Source: Solibacillus faecavium (GTDB lineage Bacteria > Bacillota > Bacilli > Bacillales_A > Planococcaceae). From it: a stretch of 64,000 nt of DNA. The position numbers were made by a program, and so were the translations under genes. Under the pieces are notes generated by a model that did no database searches, was not told the DNA's origin, and saw only the letters and a list, made by a program, of their open reading frames with translations. The stretch lies in the NCBI RefSeq assembly GCF_014836905.1, contig NZ_JACSPZ010000007.1, positions 62,001 through 126,000 on the forward strand. Reading direction: 5' to 3'. Positions within the stretch are counted from its first letter, which is position 1. Each line of letters opens with the position of its first letter. Positions 61,721 to 64,000 of this stretch are shown one piece after another.

Positions 61721-62971
61721 CTGCTGGATAAACAAAATAGTAAGTACAGATGGATTGTATTTGCTTCGGTATTGCTTACGTATTTGCTTATGGCAAGTCA
61801 AAGAACTGCACCAGGATTGATTACGGACCAGTTAATGAACGATTTTAATATTACCGCTACGACAATCGGATTTATTACAGGTGTACAATTTTTTGTTTAT
61901 ACAAGTCTACAGATTCCGATGGGGATTTTAGCGGATCGCTTTGGACCGAATTTCTTTCTTATTGTGGGTGCAGTTATAACGGGTGTTGGAACGGTATTTT
62001 ATAGTGTGGGAACACATGAATATGTACTGTTTCTATCACGTATTTTAACTGGACTAGGCGATGCTACGATTTGGGTAAATATGATGCTTATATTAGGGCA
62101 ATGGTTTCATAAAAAAGAATTTGTTCGGTTAGTAGGCTTTGCCGGTATGACAGGTAGTTTAGGTTTTTTATTAGCTACTGTTCCATTCTCTGCATGGATA
62201 CAGCTACTTGGCTGGAGAGGGGCCTTTTTCTCGTTAGGAGCTATCGTTTGCTTATGTGGTTTGCTTCTATATGTTGTTCTTATAAAAAATACAAAACAAA
62301 CATTTATAAAACCGGTCGTTGAAAAAGAACAAATACTTCGAGAAAGAACAGGAGTAATAGTAAAAAGGGTTTTTTCAAATCGTCAGGCATGGGCTTTATT
62401 TTTCTGCCATTTTGGAGTGGTTGGGGGTTATGTCGGTTTTATTAGTTCATGGGCAGTACCTTTTGGTATGGATATGTATGGGATGACACGTTCTGAGGCA
62501 AGTCAGTTAATTATGGTTGGTCTTGTTGGAGCAATTTTAGGCGCACCTTTAATGAGTTGGGTTGCGAGTATGTTCGATACTATTAAAAAACCTTATATTA
62601 CCGTTCATCTAATCGTCTTATCAAGCTGGATTACTTTTTTATTCTTTAAAGGATATCCATCGATTTGGTGGGTGATTATACTTTTCTTTCTAATCGGTTT
62701 TGGATACGGGGCAAGTGCATTAACGTTTGCGGCAGTTCGTCGCTCTTTCCCGCTCGAAGAATCAGGTATTGTATCGGGTTTCGCGAACACAGGCGGTTTC
62801 TTAAGTGCTGTATTATTACCGATATTTTTAGGGGCGATATTAGATTACGTTCATGGAAGTTCTGGAATGTTGCAAAACGCTTATTACTATGGCTTTATTA
62901 TTCCTGTTGTTTTTTCAGTAATTGGTTTAGGTGGAATGTTTCTTTTTAGGGAAATGCATGGTCCTGAATAA
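61721..62971 (+). CDS. Major facilitator superfamily transporter, probable CTG start
   Basis: About 416 residues, 12 membrane helices. Loop motif GILADRFGPNFFLIVGAVIT between helices 2 and 3 is the MFS signature; a second half starts near QAWALFFCHFGVVGGYVGFI. The frame opens at a stop (61715-61717) just after AGGAG (61710-61714). The first candidate codons are CTG at 61721 and 61724; an in-frame TTG at 61772 would cut the first helix. AGGAG is 6 bases before the CTG, so CTG initiation is the best reading. The missing residues read LLDKQNSKYRWIVFASV. Substrate unknown. Confidence 0.8.
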   Translation: MLDKQNSKYRWIVFASVLLTYLLMASQRTAPGLITDQLMNDFNITATTIGFITGVQFFVYTSLQIPMGILADRFGPNFFLIVGAVITGVGTVFYSVGTHEYVLFLSRILTGLGDATIWVNMMLILGQWFHKKEFVRLVGFAGMTGSLGFLLATVPFSAWIQLLGWRGAFFSLGAIVCLCGLLLYVVLIKNTKQTFIKPVVEKEQILRERTGVIVKRVFSNRQAWALFFCHFGVVGGYVGFISSWAVPFGMDMYGMTRSEASQLIMVGLVGAILGAPLMSWVASMFDTIKKPYITVHLIVLSSWITFLFFKGYPSIWWVIILFFLIGFGYGASALTFAAVRRSFPLEESGIVSGFANTGGFLSAVLLPIFLGAILDYVHGSSGMLQNAYYYGFIIPVVFSVIGLGGMFLFREMHGPE

Positions 62972-63047
62972 TGTTTTAATTTGACTACATCTCTTTCACA
63001 TAAACCCCATTTCCTCGCGCATCCTAAAGTAGGAGGAGGTGGATTTT

Positions 63048-63287
63048 ATGCACGAGAAAAAATATACAGAAGCAGGCACCGATATTGAAGAAGTAAAGCG
63101 CTTAAATGCAGCATCCGGTCTTTCCTATAATGATACACTGGCCATACTAGCTCAAAAGAAAGATGATCATACGGTAGACGAAGTTCCACTTAAGACAATA
63201 AGTGAAAATCTTGAAGTAGATAGCAATGCGTATAAGTTAAATGAAGTACCGGGAAATATTCAGGTAGATCGTAATTCTCCTCATTAA
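63048..63287 (+). CDS. Small acidic protein of 79 residues
   Basis: Starts MHEKKYTEAGTDIEEVKRLN with AGGAGGAGGTG 6 bases upstream, a very strong ribosome binding site. It continues AASGLSYNDTLAILAQKKDD and ends VPGNIQVDRNSPH. No Cys or membrane segment. The GTDIEEVKRLNAASG segment loosely recalls the ETNAQEVKKQN repeats of gamma-type SASP, but the match is too weak for a name. Confidence 0.7.
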   Translation: MHEKKYTEAGTDIEEVKRLNAASGLSYNDTLAILAQKKDDHTVDEVPLKTISENLEVDSNAYKLNEVPGNIQVDRNSPH

Positions 63288-63298
63288 CACTTAAGAAA

Positions 63299-63327
63299 GG
63301 AAGCTGTCTAGTTGACAGCTTCCAAAA
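63299..63327. terminator. Bidirectional terminator
   Basis: A 10-bp perfect stem (GGAAGCTGTC with GACAGCTTCC) lies between two convergent small genes; a weak A/T tail is on either side. Confidence 0.75.
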
Positions 63328-63330
63328 ATC

Positions 63331-63558
63331 TTAGGAGTGTTTAGATGCATCTTTTTTAGAAATGAATGTTTGACAGCATGTTTCGCTTGAGCTTTTCGCT
63401 TTCTCTCGTTTATGGAGGTCGAAATCAGAAGCAAACTCGGTATTCTCATTCTTACTGGTTTTATCCATATTAATTTCTATTTTTTCAGCTCCACAAAAAT
63501 TTCCCTCCGCATGGAAAAAACAGTTGGATACAGTACATTTCACCTCTAAAGTAGGCAT
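63331..63558 (-). CDS. DUF1540 domain small Cys-rich protein
   Basis: 75 residues. MPTLEVKCTVSNCFFHAEGN then FCGAEKIEINMD, and a late SSSETCCQTFISKK, fit the DUF1540 pattern of four spaced Cys around a beta hairpin, probably metal-binding. GAGGAGG precedes the ATG. The family is common in spore-formers; function not known. Confidence 0.85.
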   Translation of the reverse strand: MPTLEVKCTVSNCFFHAEGNFCGAEKIEINMDKTSKNENTEFASDFDLHKREKAKSSSETCCQTFISKKDASKHS

Positions 63559-63779
63559 AAATTTCCTCCTCGTTAATTTTTTTGAAAAAGTATAAAAAGA
63601 GTATTAACTTAAATATCCTTTTATATTCCTCAATATTTAATTTGTCCAATTGCACTTCTTTTATGTTCTAGTAAATAAGCTACAATTAGCCAATTCTTTT
63701 TTGTGAATGAAAAACTGTATTTAAATAGAAAAAATTGATAAAATTTAAGAAATACATGTTTTTATGAGGAGCGATGGGG

Positions 63780-64000
63780 ATGACGGTTACAAAAGCATTA
63801 TTTGAACAATCTCGAATAACACCGGAAGCTGAAGCTATTGTGTTTCAAGATGAATCCTGGACTTATAAAGAGCTTTATGAAAAATCATTAAAAATTGCAC
63901 ATTACCTTGTAAAAAAAGGCTTTAAAAAAGATGATATTGTTGCACAGTTTACGCTTAATTCCAATCTGTTTATGGCGATTTATTACGGTGTACAACTTGC
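63780..64000 (+). CDS. AMP-binding acyl-CoA synthetase-like enzyme, N-terminal part, cut by right edge
   Basis: ATG at 63780, 8 bases after GAGGAG, opens MTVTKALFEQSRITPEAEAI, then VFQDESWTYKELYEKSLKIA and HYLVKKGFKKDDIVAQFTLN. The WTYKELYE segment and the following helix are the typical start of ANL-superfamily (acyl-CoA synthetase) enzymes. The catalytic P-loop and all specificity residues lie beyond the window. An ATG two codons earlier is an alternative. Confidence 0.8.
   Translation, partial: MTVTKALFEQSRITPEAEAIVFQDESWTYKELYEKSLKIAHYLVKKGFKKDDIVAQFTLNSNLFMAIYYGVQL

Noticed and set aside
63048-63287. Gamma-type SASP assignment for the 79-residue protein
   Set aside because: Only one loosely similar segment; the repeated Gln/Asn-rich pattern of gamma SASP is missing.

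Overview
The window is a low-GC, chromosome-like segment from a Gram-positive, endospore-forming member of the Bacillales. Gene starts nearly all carry strong AGGAGG-type ribosome binding sites. Spore genes are spread along the whole window: a GerA-type germinant receptor operon, spore photoproduct lyase, a CotA-type laccase, a CotY/CotZ-type coat protein and an alpha/beta-type SASP. Gene content and the repeat style suggest a Planococcaceae-type genus such as Solibacillus or Lysinibacillus. That placement is inferred from familiarity; no rRNA or phylogenetic marker is present. No tRNA, rRNA, insertion sequence, prophage or CRISPR array was seen.

Layout. 1-4.1 kb: end of a lipid kinase gene, a chemoreceptor and rlmD. 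4.3-8.8 kb: a redox/stress block (DJ-1-like protein, MerR regulator, quinone-oxidoreductase-like enzyme, MarR regulator, nitroreductase), partly bracketed by two copies of a palindromic element. 8.9-15 kb: an unusual spore-surface-type cluster. It holds a CotY/CotZ-like protein, an actin-like ParM/Alp ATPase with a small partner on the minus strand, and three proteins sharing a SPOCS/CsxC-like domain, one with internal acidic repeats. 15-22 kb: an exported phosphodiesterase-like protein, butanediol dehydrogenase, a DUF421 membrane protein, a secreted coiled-coil protein, a long-tailed SASP, an SDR enzyme and a dispersed repeat. 22-28 kb: VanZ-like protein and a Bce-type two-component plus ABC transporter module. 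28-32 kb: oligopeptidase B, a thioredoxin-reductase-like flavoprotein and an SDR.

32-38.4 kb: the gerA-type operon on the minus strand, divergent from a TPP-riboswitch-controlled thiM, thiamine-binding protein and thiE operon. 38.5-45.5 kb: a hydrophobic repetitive protein behind an ATT microsatellite, DegV, YqcI/YcgG, a DDAH-like enzyme, a GC-rich structured intergenic element, splB and an HpaB-like oxygenase. 45.6-53.3 kb: a second chemoreceptor, a gene behind an attenuator-like leader, ytoQ, aspartate dehydrogenase, a dihydrouridine synthase and a PadR/HAAS-type pair. 53.5-64 kb: two ion or dicarboxylate carriers, a patatin-like lipase, cotA, a cupin with a coat-like tail plus a 27-residue ORF, a DUF3298 protein, an MFS carrier, a DUF1540 protein and the start of an AMP-binding enzyme.

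The best candidate for an undescribed system is the 8.9-15 kb cluster: an actin-like filament protein with no plasmid context, carrying a sigma-E-like -10 and lying among probable spore-coat genes with sigma-K-like -10 boxes. Secondary leads are several very short ORFs with good ribosome binding sites, two adjacent genes with apparently non-AUG/GUG/UUG starts, an attenuator-like leader at 48.1 kb, and the structured element at 42.4-42.7 kb.
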